A stretch of 64,000 nt of DNA from assembly GCA_951640165.1 (NCBI GenBank), contig OX621256.1, positions 1,674,001 to 1,738,000 on the forward strand, read 5' to 3'. Both the position numbers and the translations under genes were made by a program. Positions within the stretch are counted from its first letter, which is position 1. The number at the start of each line of letters is the position of its first letter. Source of the stretch: Pseudoips prasinana. Taxonomy: Eukaryota; Arthropoda; Insecta; Lepidoptera; Nolidae. The notes beneath the pieces were generated by a model. The model had not been told where the DNA came from. It did not search any database and saw nothing but the letters and a program-made list of their open reading frames with translations. Below are positions 40,433-50,743 of the stretch, piece by piece.

Positions 40433-40635
40433 CATATCAGCCGAAAGATGCTCACAGCTGGACAAACTGTTTTATTAAAATAGCTCATATAATTTTGTTC
40501 AATTCTTTTGAATGCTCATGTGACGCAACGGCTACGAAAGTCGCAATGCTACTTTCGTATATTTCAGGTTTGAATGGGCGACTTTTTGTTTGATCTGGGT
40601 ATGGTTTTTGTTTGAGTAGGGTATAAAGTCCCCCA
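40433..40635. mobile_element. RTE 3' end scrap and degenerate T1 SINE
   Basis: 40433-40468 (-) ATATCAGCCGAAAGATGCTC is an RTE 3' end. 40512-40635 (+) has CATGTGACGCAACGGCTACG, TTTCAGGTTTGAATGGGCGA and a decayed GTATAAAGTCCCCC end, following T1 order. Confidence 0.45.
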
Positions 40636-40676
40636 AAATATAAGGATATTCTTAAGATAAAGAATTAAGATAAAGA

Positions 40677-40820
40677 TAAGGTTGTCTGGAAGAGATCGCT
40701 GTAAGCGATAAGACCGCCATTTGTACCTTTTTAATATAATTAACTGTATCATAAATTATGTTCTGTTAATGGTGTACAATAAAGTGTATTTATCTTATCT
40801 TTATCTTATCTTATCTTTCG
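40677..40820 (+). mobile_element. CR1/Jockey-group LINE 3' end with (TTATC)n tail
   Basis: GGTTGTCTGGAAGAGATCGC, hairpin loop GTA with AGCGAT closing (40679-40727), CAATAAAGTGTATTTATC, then (TTATC)n. 5'-truncated to 140 bp. Confidence 0.75.
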
Positions 40821-41275
40821 CTAGTGATCATTGTTAATTGAAATTCTTTTTTTACAATAAACTACAGCATACAGGCTTTAAAAAGCAGTAAGCCATACGG
40901 TTCTTAAAAGGTCGGCAAAGCGAATGAATATCCAGGGTATTCAAACTGTCCACAGGCTACGGCGACCGATTACCTCAGGTGGAGCGTATTCTTAATTGCT
41001 GACTTGGTTTTAGAAAAAAAATAGTGACTATAGTAAATTTTAGTCCTCCATTTTCTCTTAACATGGTATTCGTGCATCTTACGGAAATGACGTCACAATG
41101 TTACGTTAATAGCCTCCATCTAGTCACTTAAGAGCGTCTCAGCTTTTAGCCTTTCTTCATACATGAGTGTTCGAGATGTCTTTAATAAGGTAAAAGGTTG
41201 CATTTCACTCTGAATATTTAAGGTATCACATATTTTTATAAGGAAACCTTGTAGGAATACATGATTGAGGACGGG
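40821..41275. other. No clear feature
   Basis: 40870-40990 carries weak family G words (CTTAAAAGGTCGGCAAAGC). The rest is unassigned. Confidence 0.3.
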
Positions 41276-41412
41276 GCGGTTGGCGTGGTAGGTAAATACC
41301 TACTTGCCTTTCACGCCGCAGATCGTGGGTTTGATTCCCACCCATCCCAGATTTGGGTGCTTGAACATGTCTGTTTGTCCTAAGTCTGGTTGTAATTAAC
41401 TAGATAAGTATT

Positions 41413-41689
41413 AAAGATAAAGATTTCTTTATTGCTAAAACTGTGTACATGATTGTAGATGATATACAATTTTGAGTATCAACAGTTACCCGTATCGGGT
41501 GTGCAACAGTAAGGCTTATGAATTAAACATAATAGTACATAACAATTCTTATTATTATAATATACCTATATTTTTGGTATTATTTATTAGATACAATTTA
41601 TAGAAAAAAGGACTACTTTTGGCAAAATACTAATTGAGATTGTAAATTCGATCGTATTTACAGATTTAGAAAAGAATTGTAGTAAGTAT
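41413..41689. mobile_element. Unclassified retroelement end inside the T2 SINE
   Basis: Begins AAAGATAAAGATTTCTTTAT, like the word at 19362 (AAAGATAAAAATCATTTATT), and includes CCGTATCGGGTGTGCAACAG. Probably the inverted A-tailed end of a LINE. No frame. Confidence 0.4.
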
Positions 41690-41722
41690 AAGTAGTATAT
41701 CAGTTTTCTGGTTTATATAGTA

Positions 41723-41825
41723 CACACGGCTACACATAAGCTGATCTTGCGTTGTATAGGATTTCCATACAATGAGAGATCAGCTTATATTGGAAATGTA
41801 TAGCTACATAATATGAAGCCGTGTG
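41723..41825. mobile_element. Palindromic TA-MITE
   Basis: 103 bp, TIRs CACACGGCT ... AGCCGTGTG, with an inner palindrome AAGCTGATCT ... AGATCAGCTT. TA at 41721-41722 and 41826-41827. Confidence 0.75.
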
Positions 41826-41827
41826 TA

Positions 41828-41954
41828 CAGATGCCAGCACATCAAACTACCCTAATCTGCCAAATTTCCCCAATTGAAAGTGAACCTTATGCTTATGTGA
41901 TAGAAGATAGAAGTTGAAAATCTACAACAGAAATTGCTGATGTGCTGGCGTCTG
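41828..41954. mobile_element. TA-flanked MITE (Tc1/mariner-like), copy 2
   Basis: 127 bp, CAGATGCCAGCACATC ... GATGTGCTGGCGTCTG, core CAATTGAAAGTGAACCTTAT as in the copy at 6761. TA at 41826-41827 is shared with the preceding MITE; TA at 41955-41956 on the other side. Confidence 0.8.
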
Positions 41955-42015
41955 TACAATCTCTGCTTACTTGGGAAGACCTTGTGTGAATAATGTCCCA
42001 GAATATTATTTATTA

Positions 42016-42340
42016 CTAGCTGTGCCCTGCGGTTTTACCCGTGTTATGTTTTATAAATTATTACAGCTCCTCCCCCGTGAGGGATAGCGTGATAATATGT
42101 AGCCTATAATGTTGACCCGACCTCTTAGTAATATTCAGGCAAAATTTGAAGTAAATCCATGCAGTACTTTTTGAGTTTAGCCCGGACATACATACAGACA
42201 AACAGACACACAGACAAAAATTAAATTACCATATTTTTGGTTTCGATATCGATTATAGATCACGCCCCAAGTAGCCCTTTTATCAAATATTTAATGTACA
42301 GTTTTGACTTTCCTACGATTTTATTATATGTATAGATTCA
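42016..42340 (+). mobile_element. Helitron-like short repeat
   Basis: CTAGCTGTGCCCTGCGG ... GATAGCGTGATAATATGTAG ... GAGTTTAGCCCGGACATAC ... TTATTATATGTATAGAT. 325 bp, same borders as 14882. 42341-42697 after it holds nothing recognisable. Confidence 0.6.
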
Positions 42341-42697
42341 GTTCAGACTTGTCAAATAAACGGGGCTTAAAAATATATGTCGTTATTTTCTACCTTAACT
42401 ACTATAATATGTTCTGCGTATATGCACCTCAAATATTTTAAAAGCAGTCAAATATAAGAGGAAGTGTTCATTGTTCTACAAAGATAAACATTACTTGAGC
42501 AAGTATCTAAAGTTACATTTAAACGTAAGACTTCCTTAAAACTAGGTCAAAGCTTGCTTAATGTTCGTATAAAATCATATATTACCCATCTTATAAAACA
42601 ACGCTGAGCTCAAGCTGTTCGCAATATCTGTTTTATCTAACAAGGACCGAGTTACATATGAAGATAACTTGTTCCTCACTATAATATTATAAAATTC

Positions 42698-43030
42698 TCC
42701 TGGTCGAATTTAGGCCACGGCGGTCAGTTTCCATAGAAAATAGTAAACTACGCGGGATATACTGTTAGTACACAAGTGTGTACGCAAATACAGGGGCACT
42801 TTCAATTCCATGACTAGCAATAGGTCCAGGAAGAGGTCAGGTATAGGAGCAATCGGTGTTACGTCCTCTCACGGGCACGTGGCACGGGGGCGTATTACCT
42901 CCAACTCTCAGACTTCGGGCTGATATTGAGAAACGTTCTTATCAGAAATATCCCAAAAATCACTTTTTAGCCCGATCCTATGTTTGAACCCAGGATATCA
43001 TTATCTGCTCTTGGTCAAGAAGCTGCTCTA
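42698..43030 (-). mobile_element. T3 tRNA-derived SINE, fullest copy
   Basis: Minus strand: GAGCAGATAATGATATCCTG, GGGTTCAAACATAGGATC (box B), AGTGATTTTTGGGATATTTC, CCGAAGTCTGAGAGTTGG, CGTGAGAGGACGTAACACC, TTTGCGTACACACTTGTG, GACCGCCGTGGCCTAAATTC. About 330 bp; fixes the T3 order used for the other copies. Confidence 0.65.
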
Positions 43031-43139
43031 AATATCCGTTTTATGTATCAAAGATCGAGCTACATGTGAGAATAAGTTTTCCCTCACTATAATAACGTTG
43101 TTGGCACGTAATATTGTTTCAAGATATTGGTGCATACAT

Positions 43140-43395
43140 TTGACGGTCACCGTAGCCTAGTTCGTAGTCCTCCTGCCTACGAAGCCGGTGGTCCTGGGTT
43201 CGAATCCCGATAAGTGCAAATATTTGTGTGATGAGCACGAATATTTGTTTTTGAGTCATGGATGTTTTCTATGTATATAAGTATTTATCTATCTATATAA
43301 GTATGTATATCGTCGCCTGGTACCCATAGTACAAGCTTTGCTTAGTTTGGGGCTAGGATGATCTGTGTGACATTGTCCCTAGATATTATTATTAC
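43140..43395 (+). mobile_element. tRNA-derived SINE with T2 3' half
   Basis: Head GTCACCGTAGCCTAGTTCG, box B CCTGGGTTCGAATCCCG, GTGTGATGAGCACGAATATT, then the T2 end CATAGTACAAGCTTTGCTTAG, GTGTGACATTGTCCC. The head is different from the T2 copies at 5841 and 43797 but the 3' half is shared. Confidence 0.7.
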
Positions 43396-43399
43396 GTAG

Positions 43400-43640
43400 A
43401 GATGTCGATCCTGTACTTGCGGTCTTTCCGGTCCTGTCGCTAGTCGTCCTATCCGATCATGAGAGTGATAGAATAGTGTGTGTGCCTGTGTTTGCGCACA
43501 CACCTGTGCACTATAAAATGTCCCGGGCAGATGGTTAGTCTAGAAACTTGCTGGCGACCATGAACGGGAAGATGCCCCATGGGCAGGCACCCTATAAGGT
43601 GGATTGACAATCTTGCCAGGGTTGGCGGAATTCGCTGATG
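43400..43640 (+). mobile_element. T3 SINE 3' half followed by an RTE scrap
   Basis: 43440-43545 has GATCATGAGAGTGATAG, GTGTTTGCGCACACACCTG, ATAAAATGTCCCGGGCAG. 43555-43640 resembles the RTE C-terminal coding region (GGGCAGGCACCCTATAAGG, GGATTGACAATCTTGCCAGG). Confidence 0.5.
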
Positions 43641-43796
43641 AGTTGACTCATAAGTGTACATAATTCAGAATCAATATGATATTAATCCTACCGATTTCTG
43701 TACACGCATTATTCCCCACTAAGGCTCTATTTTAATATAATGCAATAAAACCTATACTCACACCTATATACTATACAATTAAATTCATAGTCATTC

Positions 43797-44100
43797 AACG
43801 GGCTTGTTGGCGTGGTTGGCAAACGCTTGTTTTTCACATCGGAGGTCGTGGGTTCGATTCCCACCCAGGACATTTGTGTGCGTGAGCATGTCTGTTTGTC
43901 CTGAATCTGGGCGTAATTATCTATATTAGTATGTATATACAAAAGTAGTATTTATGTAGTATATGGGATCAGATGGCTGTGTGTAAAAATATCTCAGAAT
44001 CTGGGCGTAATTATCTATATTAGTATGTATATACAAAAGTAGTATTTATGTAGTATATGGGATCAGATGGCTGTGTGTAAAAATATCTCAGGATATAAAT
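43797..44100 (+). mobile_element. T2 SINE with an exact 94-bp tandem duplication
   Basis: Head TTGGCGTGGTTGGCAAACG, box B GTGGGTTCGATTCCCACCC. Its 3' part is present twice: 43903-43996 and 43997-44090, without a difference that I can see (GAATCTGGGCGTAATTATC ... ATATCTCA). Confidence 0.8.
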
Positions 44101-45009
44101 TGTTAAAATATTTAAACGTATTATCCTTATTATTTCATTACTCAGTAATCAATTATAATATTACTTACACAAGTTTATTTGTTTTTATTATTATTTAATG
44201 AATTATTCCATTTAATAGCAACAGGTAACTTTAATAGGTTTATCCATGAGGAAATCTTTAACTGAGTAGTTTTTTTTGTCGAGTAATAATTTTAATAATA
44301 TGGTTTTATAACGATTCAAAGTCCTAGTTTTGATCACATACGCAAATGTTTTGGTATATGATTATAAATTTTCTTACACACTTGCAGTATACACTTTTCT
44401 GGCCCACACGTAAGTTTTGTGTAACCACATTTCATTTAATTTATTGCCGCCAGTTATCTTTTGGTTCTGATTGGTTAATCAACTCCTCAAGACGAAGTTA
44501 AATTGACTCAGATACGTACGTCCTCTACGTCAAGATATAATTCAAGAATGTAATCAGTCTGTCGTGCAGAACTCTATCAAACGCTTTTTCACAATGACCA
44601 TTAAAGAAATTATCATCTTGTCACATTTGAACACTTTTTTCATACTAACACAAGAGTCGAAAACAAAGGAGAAGAAATTATCTTCTGGGTAAGAGCCGAA
44701 ACGCAAATTAAGTAAATGCCGAAAGGCATTCAATTCAATTTAAAAAAATCAAAATATATTTATTTTCTCTTCCCAAAGAATAGGGTTATCTAGAATCTAG
44801 TGACAATTTCATAATGATATGACAATACTGCTAAGCTTCCCGCCGACAAACTGTTGCGCAGTTTGGTGGGTTTACAAACCAAAAAAAAATATGTTATTCC
44901 AATAAAAACTCTATTTATTATTTATTTTATTATTATTATTAGAACCCAACTTTGTGAGAGACTGGTGCCTGGTGCATTGTCTATAGATATAGGCTGTTGT
45001 ATTTTTTTA
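44101..45009. other. Mostly unassigned
   Basis: 44822-44890 (TTCCCGCCGACAAACTGTTG, GCAGTTTGGTGGG, AAAAAAAA) matches the 3' UTR of the LINE inserted at 52125 (GCCAACAAACTGCTGTGCAG), so it is another truncated end of that family. The rest shows nothing. Confidence 0.45.
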
Positions 45010-45150
45010 TTTAATTATACCAGCCAAAGGTCGTCCTCTGTTAGACCTTCCCCCTAAAATAGTGGATATGCCATAATCGCCACGGGTTGGCGATCGCAAT
45101 GATCAAAGTTCAGAGAGATAAGCTGCTGCCAGTTGTGAGGTAGGTATGTA
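45010..45150 (-). mobile_element. Short RTE-derived copy, decayed
   Basis: ACCAGCCAAAGGTCGTCCTC, GGATATGCCATAATCGCCAC, GGGTTGGCGATCGCAATG, AGCTGCTGCCAG. Both ends are abraded and one 14-bp block of the hairpin is deleted. Confidence 0.6.
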
Positions 45151-45840
45151 GTTATTTTTTATTTGAATTATGCCTTATTTTTAGTTAAATTCTGGTATTT
45201 CAAAGAACTTTATTGAATATTGCTGATATTCGTGACGAGCTTAATTCTTTTTCATATTTTATACTATAACGACATCAGTACTAATCTTAAAATCGAGTGT
45301 ACTAAACGGCAACAGACTGTACACCGGCAAGACTTTACTTCGACTGTACTTTTCGCCGCCAGAACACTTCACTCATACTCAGAGAGAAACATTTACCAAG
45401 TGTAATATAGGACCCATTCGGTTCTGGCAGTTCGCAGGCCGCTGCTGCGGCACGGCGTTTAGTTGTACAATGCTTAAAATCACTTAGCACGAATGTTAAA
45501 ATTCATCGCCAAGAATGGATCTGAGAAGAGTCAGTCGCACATTAATCCCATATGATTACCTACTCTTCAATATAAATGTAACTTCATTCAGAATTTACTC
45601 AATTTCTCTTAATACGACAATCAAAGGAAGATACATAATATGATATATATACACAATAATATGTATAAAGATAAGAAACAAAACTCAGTATTAATTGAAT
45701 TTGGCATAACGGCATAGTAGATACTTGAAAAATATACTCAATTTTACTGGTACTCTATATTACATCAATTTTGATCTGACCAGTATTTTTATGAATCTAT
45801 TATTATACATATATTCCTCACATTATTTGCGCTTTTAATG

Positions 45841-46953
45841 GGGTCCGTGGCTTAGGCCCCCAGTGGTCGAGGCACCTGTGGCCTACGGCCCTGATCGGAT
45901 TTATTTTATATCATTTTATTTTTGTGCTTTTTCACTTAGTACAGTAAATGAGAAAAGTGTTTCACTATAATAATATTATTCCTTGCCAAACAAAAGTTAT
46001 CTATCAAATTGCACAGAAAATAGATCGCCACTTAACCTTATCCTTACACACCTTTTTCTACATTAAAAACATATTTATTATGTACAATCATCCAGAAATT
46101 AAAAAGACCTCATATAAAATGTTAGTGAATGTTATTAATATAAAATATATTAATATACATTTATAATAAATTACCATGTAGAAATATTATCTTTCAACTT
46201 GAACCAAATCGTTAGCTAACTGCGCCAAACCAGTTATTGGCTACAATAAAAGTCCATCTTTTTGTCTACAAAATTTAAAACAATAAGGAGGTATGAATAG
46301 ATTTTAAGTATATCTCTTTCACACCTGAGTCAAGTTATTGAATATTGCAATATGTAACCGATACGAAAGTCATCTCATAATGACAAGCGAAAATCCTTCG
46401 CAAGGGCTTGTGCGAAATATTTACAAAATAGTTAAAGATAGACTTGTTGGAAAAACATTGTTGCACGCTGGATTTGCGTTGCGTTCTAGAAATAAGGAAA
46501 GAAGTCAATTCTTTATTAAAAATTGTATGAAACGAAAATTGGAAAATTACGAGTGAAAAGTACAGTGACAAAATTCCAATCTACAACAGTATATAAAAAA
46601 TAATTAAAAATAAATAAGACTTTCATTTTTCAAAACATACATCCAATATAAAAGCATTGCTATGATATATATATAATTATGATTTAATGTATTACCTATA
46701 CATATACCACCATTAGACATTTATTATTTTTGTAAAATATTTTTGTGCCTGATAGTACATTTGATCAAAAATTGCTTTGAATTAAAATACTATAATGACT
46801 ATATAATAAAATAAAATAATGACTATTTACAAGCGCTTTTTTAAAGTCTACGTGAATAAAAACCTTTTTTATTTTATTTATTTATTTAATAATCGAATCG
46901 GGGGCGTCGGCCACAGGTGCCTAAGGACCACTGGGGGCCTAAGCCACGGACCC
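45841..46953. mobile_element. hAT-like non-autonomous DNA transposon, 1.1 kb
   Basis: TIRs of about 65 bp: GGGTCCGTGGCTTAGGCCCC ... complement at the right end, continuing through CAGTGGTC and AGGCACCTGTGGCC with small gaps. 8-bp TSD TTTTAATG at 45833-45840 and 46954-46961. The AT-rich interior has no transposase. 46800-46885 is a TTTTA-tailed LINE 3' end (AAGTCTACGTGAATAAAAAC) inside the right part. Confidence 0.8.
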
Positions 46954-47679
46954 TTTTAATGTTGTGGTTATACATGTCAATTTTAAGCAAAATAATTTAC
47001 CAGTTTCTATTACAGTTATTAATAGCAATTTATATTTAGTAACAATAATTTTAAGGGAATTGTTACTAATATACTATTGACTTTATCTGAATGAAATATA
47101 AATAATTATTATTACCTTGTTACGTTTACCAGGTTATAAAATTGCACCATGCTATATATGTGCTCCATTTCTATTCATACTAGCACGTATACATGACTTT
47201 CTTATAAATTTGATTCATTCAAGAAACTTAAACGGCGATGCTTCGATTCTCAATGCATTTTGAGGAATTCGAGACTGTCTCAATCCCCAAGCATACGAAT
47301 AAACAGGAAAACAATACTAAAATAAACAAAATCGAGTATTCCTATTCTCTTATATCCGCCTCCAGAAACGGAATTTTATTATCATTATGCAAACGACAGT
47401 GAAATAGGCTTCTTCTACCCGTTTTTTATTTGTCCCAGTTTTGTTTTCTAGACATATATTTTTGTCAGTTTGAAACATTGTATTCATTTATCAAAGGAGG
47501 GCTATAACTTTTACAAAAATAATATATTTCGTTACCTATATATATTTTGTCCTCTGTCACTGCAAGACACTTAAACCAGGTAGGAATTAATGGATTAAAG
47601 GACTACATTATATTATCTTTTATATACTTTGTGTTATATCTCATACATATTTTACAATAACTTGATATAACCGAGCTAA

Positions 47680-47835
47680 ATAACTATTACAAATCCCCAA
47701 TATCCTAAATATCTATATGTACCTAAAAATAATTATATATACTTAACTATTTTAACTTAGTTATGTTCGGACAATTTAAAAGTGTTTTTTCTAAGTCTAC
47801 GTGAATAAAAACCATTTTCTATTTAATTTTTATAT
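47680..47835 (+). mobile_element. LINE 3' end (TTTTA-tailed family), decayed
   Basis: TATAACCGAGCTAAATAAC, TTCTAAGTCTACGTGAATAA, AAACCATTTTCTATTTAATT. Flanking 46962-47679 and 47836-48240 contain no supported feature. Confidence 0.6.
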
Positions 47836-48277
47836 GTAGTTTCCACTTTATATATTTTATGTTTATCTGTAATGGTGTCCGTTAACCTATGGATACTATT
47901 CATATTGTATTTATACACCGACTACAGCTCTTTTCAATGAGTATGGTTGTCTTGAAGAGTTGATATGTTGTAAATCGTATACTTACAATTATATTTTTAC
48001 ATTGTGCCAATGTATTGATTTCATTCTAATACAGTCAGTATATTTTTTTTAATGTATTATTTATTTGATGATTAAAAATTGATGAGCGAAAAGTTATAAA
48101 CCTATATGTGCATTTAAAAATATTCCTATTTAAAATTAATATCCTTCCCGAATCTCGATATTTAAGTAATATTATTCAGTTTTAAAATTTACAACAAAAT
48201 ATTTTAGGTATATTAAATTATTAATACTATAGATAGAGTATGATGACTCCAGACCGGTTTCGGTCACGGCGACTGCC

Positions 48278-48376
48278 TCAACTCCGTACAGATAGTTGTC
48301 GTTGGTGTGCTCGCATATGACTACAGTAGCCAATCTTATTTGAGAAGGTCCGCGCACATTGCGGGCATGTGAGCAC
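48278..48376 (-). pseudogene. Element A C-terminal CCHH zinc finger
   Basis: [20 protein letters not shown] followed by MRAHQR: C-x2-C-x12-H-x3-H, a nucleic-acid-binding finger known at the end of this LINE type. Read through the TGAGCAC TSD, it is in phase with the A frame at 50750 (NFNNGV joins LTCPQC). Stop at 48278. Confidence 0.8.
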
Positions 48377-50743
48377 TTTCTTCTTCTTCTTCTTCCTCGG
48401 TCCCTCAATGCTGAGGATCGCGACCACAACAGCGAGCTCTCCATTCGCTGCGGTTGTTGCAGCTGTGGACTGCCGTCTGGATGTCCGGCCCCACAGTTTT
48501 CCTGATGGCATCTATCCATCTTGAGGGTGCTCTGCCCCTGGCTCGTCTTCCCTCCATCTGACCCACTATGATGTGCTTCTCCAGACTATGCTTAGGAGAC
48601 CGCATGATATGTCCGAAGAAGCGAAGGGCCTTTTGGTGGCAGATTGCTGAGAGCCTTGTCGTGATGTTAAGCTCCTGCAGTATGGACTCGTTGGTTCTCA
48701 TAGCGGTCCACGGAATTCTGAGCAACCTTCTCCAACACCACATTTCGAAAGCATCGATCTTTTTGCTATCGTTGCTCTTGCAGCACCAGGTTTCTGCGCC
48801 GTACAGGAAAATAGAAAATACCAAGGCACGAACGAGTCGCACTTTGGTTTTCCGGCGAATACCGCGGTTCTTCCAGATTTTGTCCAGATTCGCCATAGCG
48901 CTTTTGGCCATCCCGGCCCTTCGGCGTATTTCATCTGTACAGTTGCCCTCATTTGTGATCATAGACCCCAAGTACACAAATTGACTGACTTTTTTGTAGC
49001 CATTGAGTGCATCGGTTTTTGGTAGAAGTTGCGCTCGGTCCACCACCATTATCTTGGTTTTCGAATGGTTGATCTTAAGACCGAGTTTGGCACTCTCACC
49101 TTCTATTTTCTTCAGCAGAGTTGCCATCTCTACTTCACTCGATGCAACTATAGTCGTGTCATCAGCATATCTGAGGTTAGTAATGCGTAGGCCACCTACT
49201 GATACGCCTCCGTCCCAGTCCTCCAGCGCTTTTCTCATTATGTATTCGCCGTACAGGTTGAATAATTTAGGCGAAAGAATACAGTCCTGGCGCACGCCTC
49301 GTTCAGTGTGAAAGGACTTCGACTGATGGTCTTCCAATTTCACAAAGCTAGTGCCGTCAAGGTATAAATTCTGCACCAGGAAAATGAGGTGCAAGGGGAC
49401 TCCTATCTCCACAAGCACATCAAACATGGTACTCCACTGCACGCAGTCAAATGCTTTGGCGTAGTCAATGAAGCACAAGACCAACGGTTTGTTGAACTCT
49501 CTGCATTTCTCAATGAGCAGGCGTACGTTCAATATTTGTTCCCTAGTTCCTTTTCCAGCGACAAAGCCTGATTGTTCGTTGGGTATCTGGTGGTCTGTAA
49601 ATGCTGATAGCCTGGTGTTCATGATACGGAGCATGATTTTACTAGCGTGAGACATCAGTGACAGCGTGCGATAGTTTTCACATTTTCTAGTGGATCCTTT
49701 TTTGTGAAGTGGTACGACTGCAGATACAGTCCAGTCATCTGGCCATTGGCCAGTTTTCCAGATCTTGTTGCATATCTGATGTATGAACTTAGTACCGTCT
49801 GCGCCTAGGTGTTGAAGCATTAAAGCGGACACTCCATCAGGGCCAACCGCTTTGTGTTTAAGCTTCTGAATGGCATCTTGCACTTCAGAAAGCAAAATGG
49901 GGGGCTCCTCCGGGTGTTCATCCCATCTTCGTTCCGTTAATTGTCCCTTTTCATCCCGATACAGTTCATAACAGTAACTTCTCCATCTTTCTAGAACATG
50001 TTCTAGTTCTGTTAAAGTGTTCCCTTTACTGTCATCCACTATCCAACTTTTCGGTTTGAAGGTCCCGGTTAGCTGCTTTATTTTCATAAATAGATCCTTC
50101 GCCTGGCATTTGTCCGCATGTCCTTCAATCTCATCGCACAATCCGTTTATGAACATGTCTTGATCCCTCCGTGTAGAATTTTGCACCTCCTTGTGTAATA
50201 TATTGTAGCGTTCGCGATCGCTGGGAGAACTTAAACCAGCGCTTTTTAGCTCTCGTCTCTCTTCGATCAGATCCCACGACTGACGGCCAATCCATTCTTC
50301 TTTTTGATTGACAGTTTTGTGAAGTGCCGTACTCTCTTTTGCCGTGAGCAGAATCTCCCTTTTCAGGTTACTCCAGACTGCTTCGCTAGAGTCAAATGGT
50401 TCACATTTCATGGACTTGATCTTTGAGTCAATTGTGCTGTGGAAGTGGATTAAAGCCGGACCATTCAGTGTGACAGTCTTCGGAGTTTTTGGACGGATTT
50501 TCTTCAAGCGCAATCTGAAGTCAGCAATGAGCAGCTCATGGTCACTGCCACAGTCGGCACCAGGAAGTGTCTTGGCGTTAATGACAGACGACCGCCATCT
50601 GGACTTGATCGTGATGTAGTCAATCTGGTTTCTATGGCCTGATGGCGATGTCCACGTGTACAATCTTCTCGGATGCTGTTCAAACCAGGTGTTCATTACA
50701 GAGAGCTGTTTTTCAATACAGTATTGAAGAAATTTTTCACATC
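48377..50743 (-). mobile_element. RTE LINE (element B), 5'-truncated, inserted in A
   Basis: 2367 bp between 7-bp copies of TGAGCAC (48370-48376, 50744-50750). Minus-strand 3' end is GGACCGAGGAAGAAGAAG, a (GAA)n tail. The 5' truncation lies inside the endonuclease. Confidence 0.85.
48405..50743 (-). CDS. Element B endonuclease (partial) and reverse transcriptase
   Basis: About 780 codons of B. The open frame runs on upstream through the junction into A, giving an 885-codon chimera from 51062. Endonuclease end: [111 protein letters not shown] with the catalytic YADD intact. Tail: [18 protein letters not shown]. No stop or frameshift in the RT. The N-terminal endonuclease residues are missing, so nicking activity is unlikely. 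Confidence 0.85.

Larger units (their letters stand above)
41276..42005 (+). mobile_element. T2 SINE interrupted by three later insertions
   Basis: SINE parts: 41276-41412 (GGCGTGGTAGGTAAATACC, GTGGGTTTGATTCCCACCC, GAACATGTCTGTTTGTCC), 41690-41722 (ATCAGTTTTCTGGTTTATAT) and 41957-42005 (CTGCTTACTTGGGAAG, GTGTGAATAATGTCCC). They fall in family order, so the intervening pieces are insertions: a LINE-like 3' piece and two TA-MITEs. Confidence 0.75.

Noticed and set aside
45378..45466. Minus-strand open block with AG and GT borders (RRAAAAACELPEPNGSY)
   Set aside because: It could be an exon, but its phase does not connect to the Patj exons, the acceptor lacks a pyrimidine tract, and no domain is recognisable.
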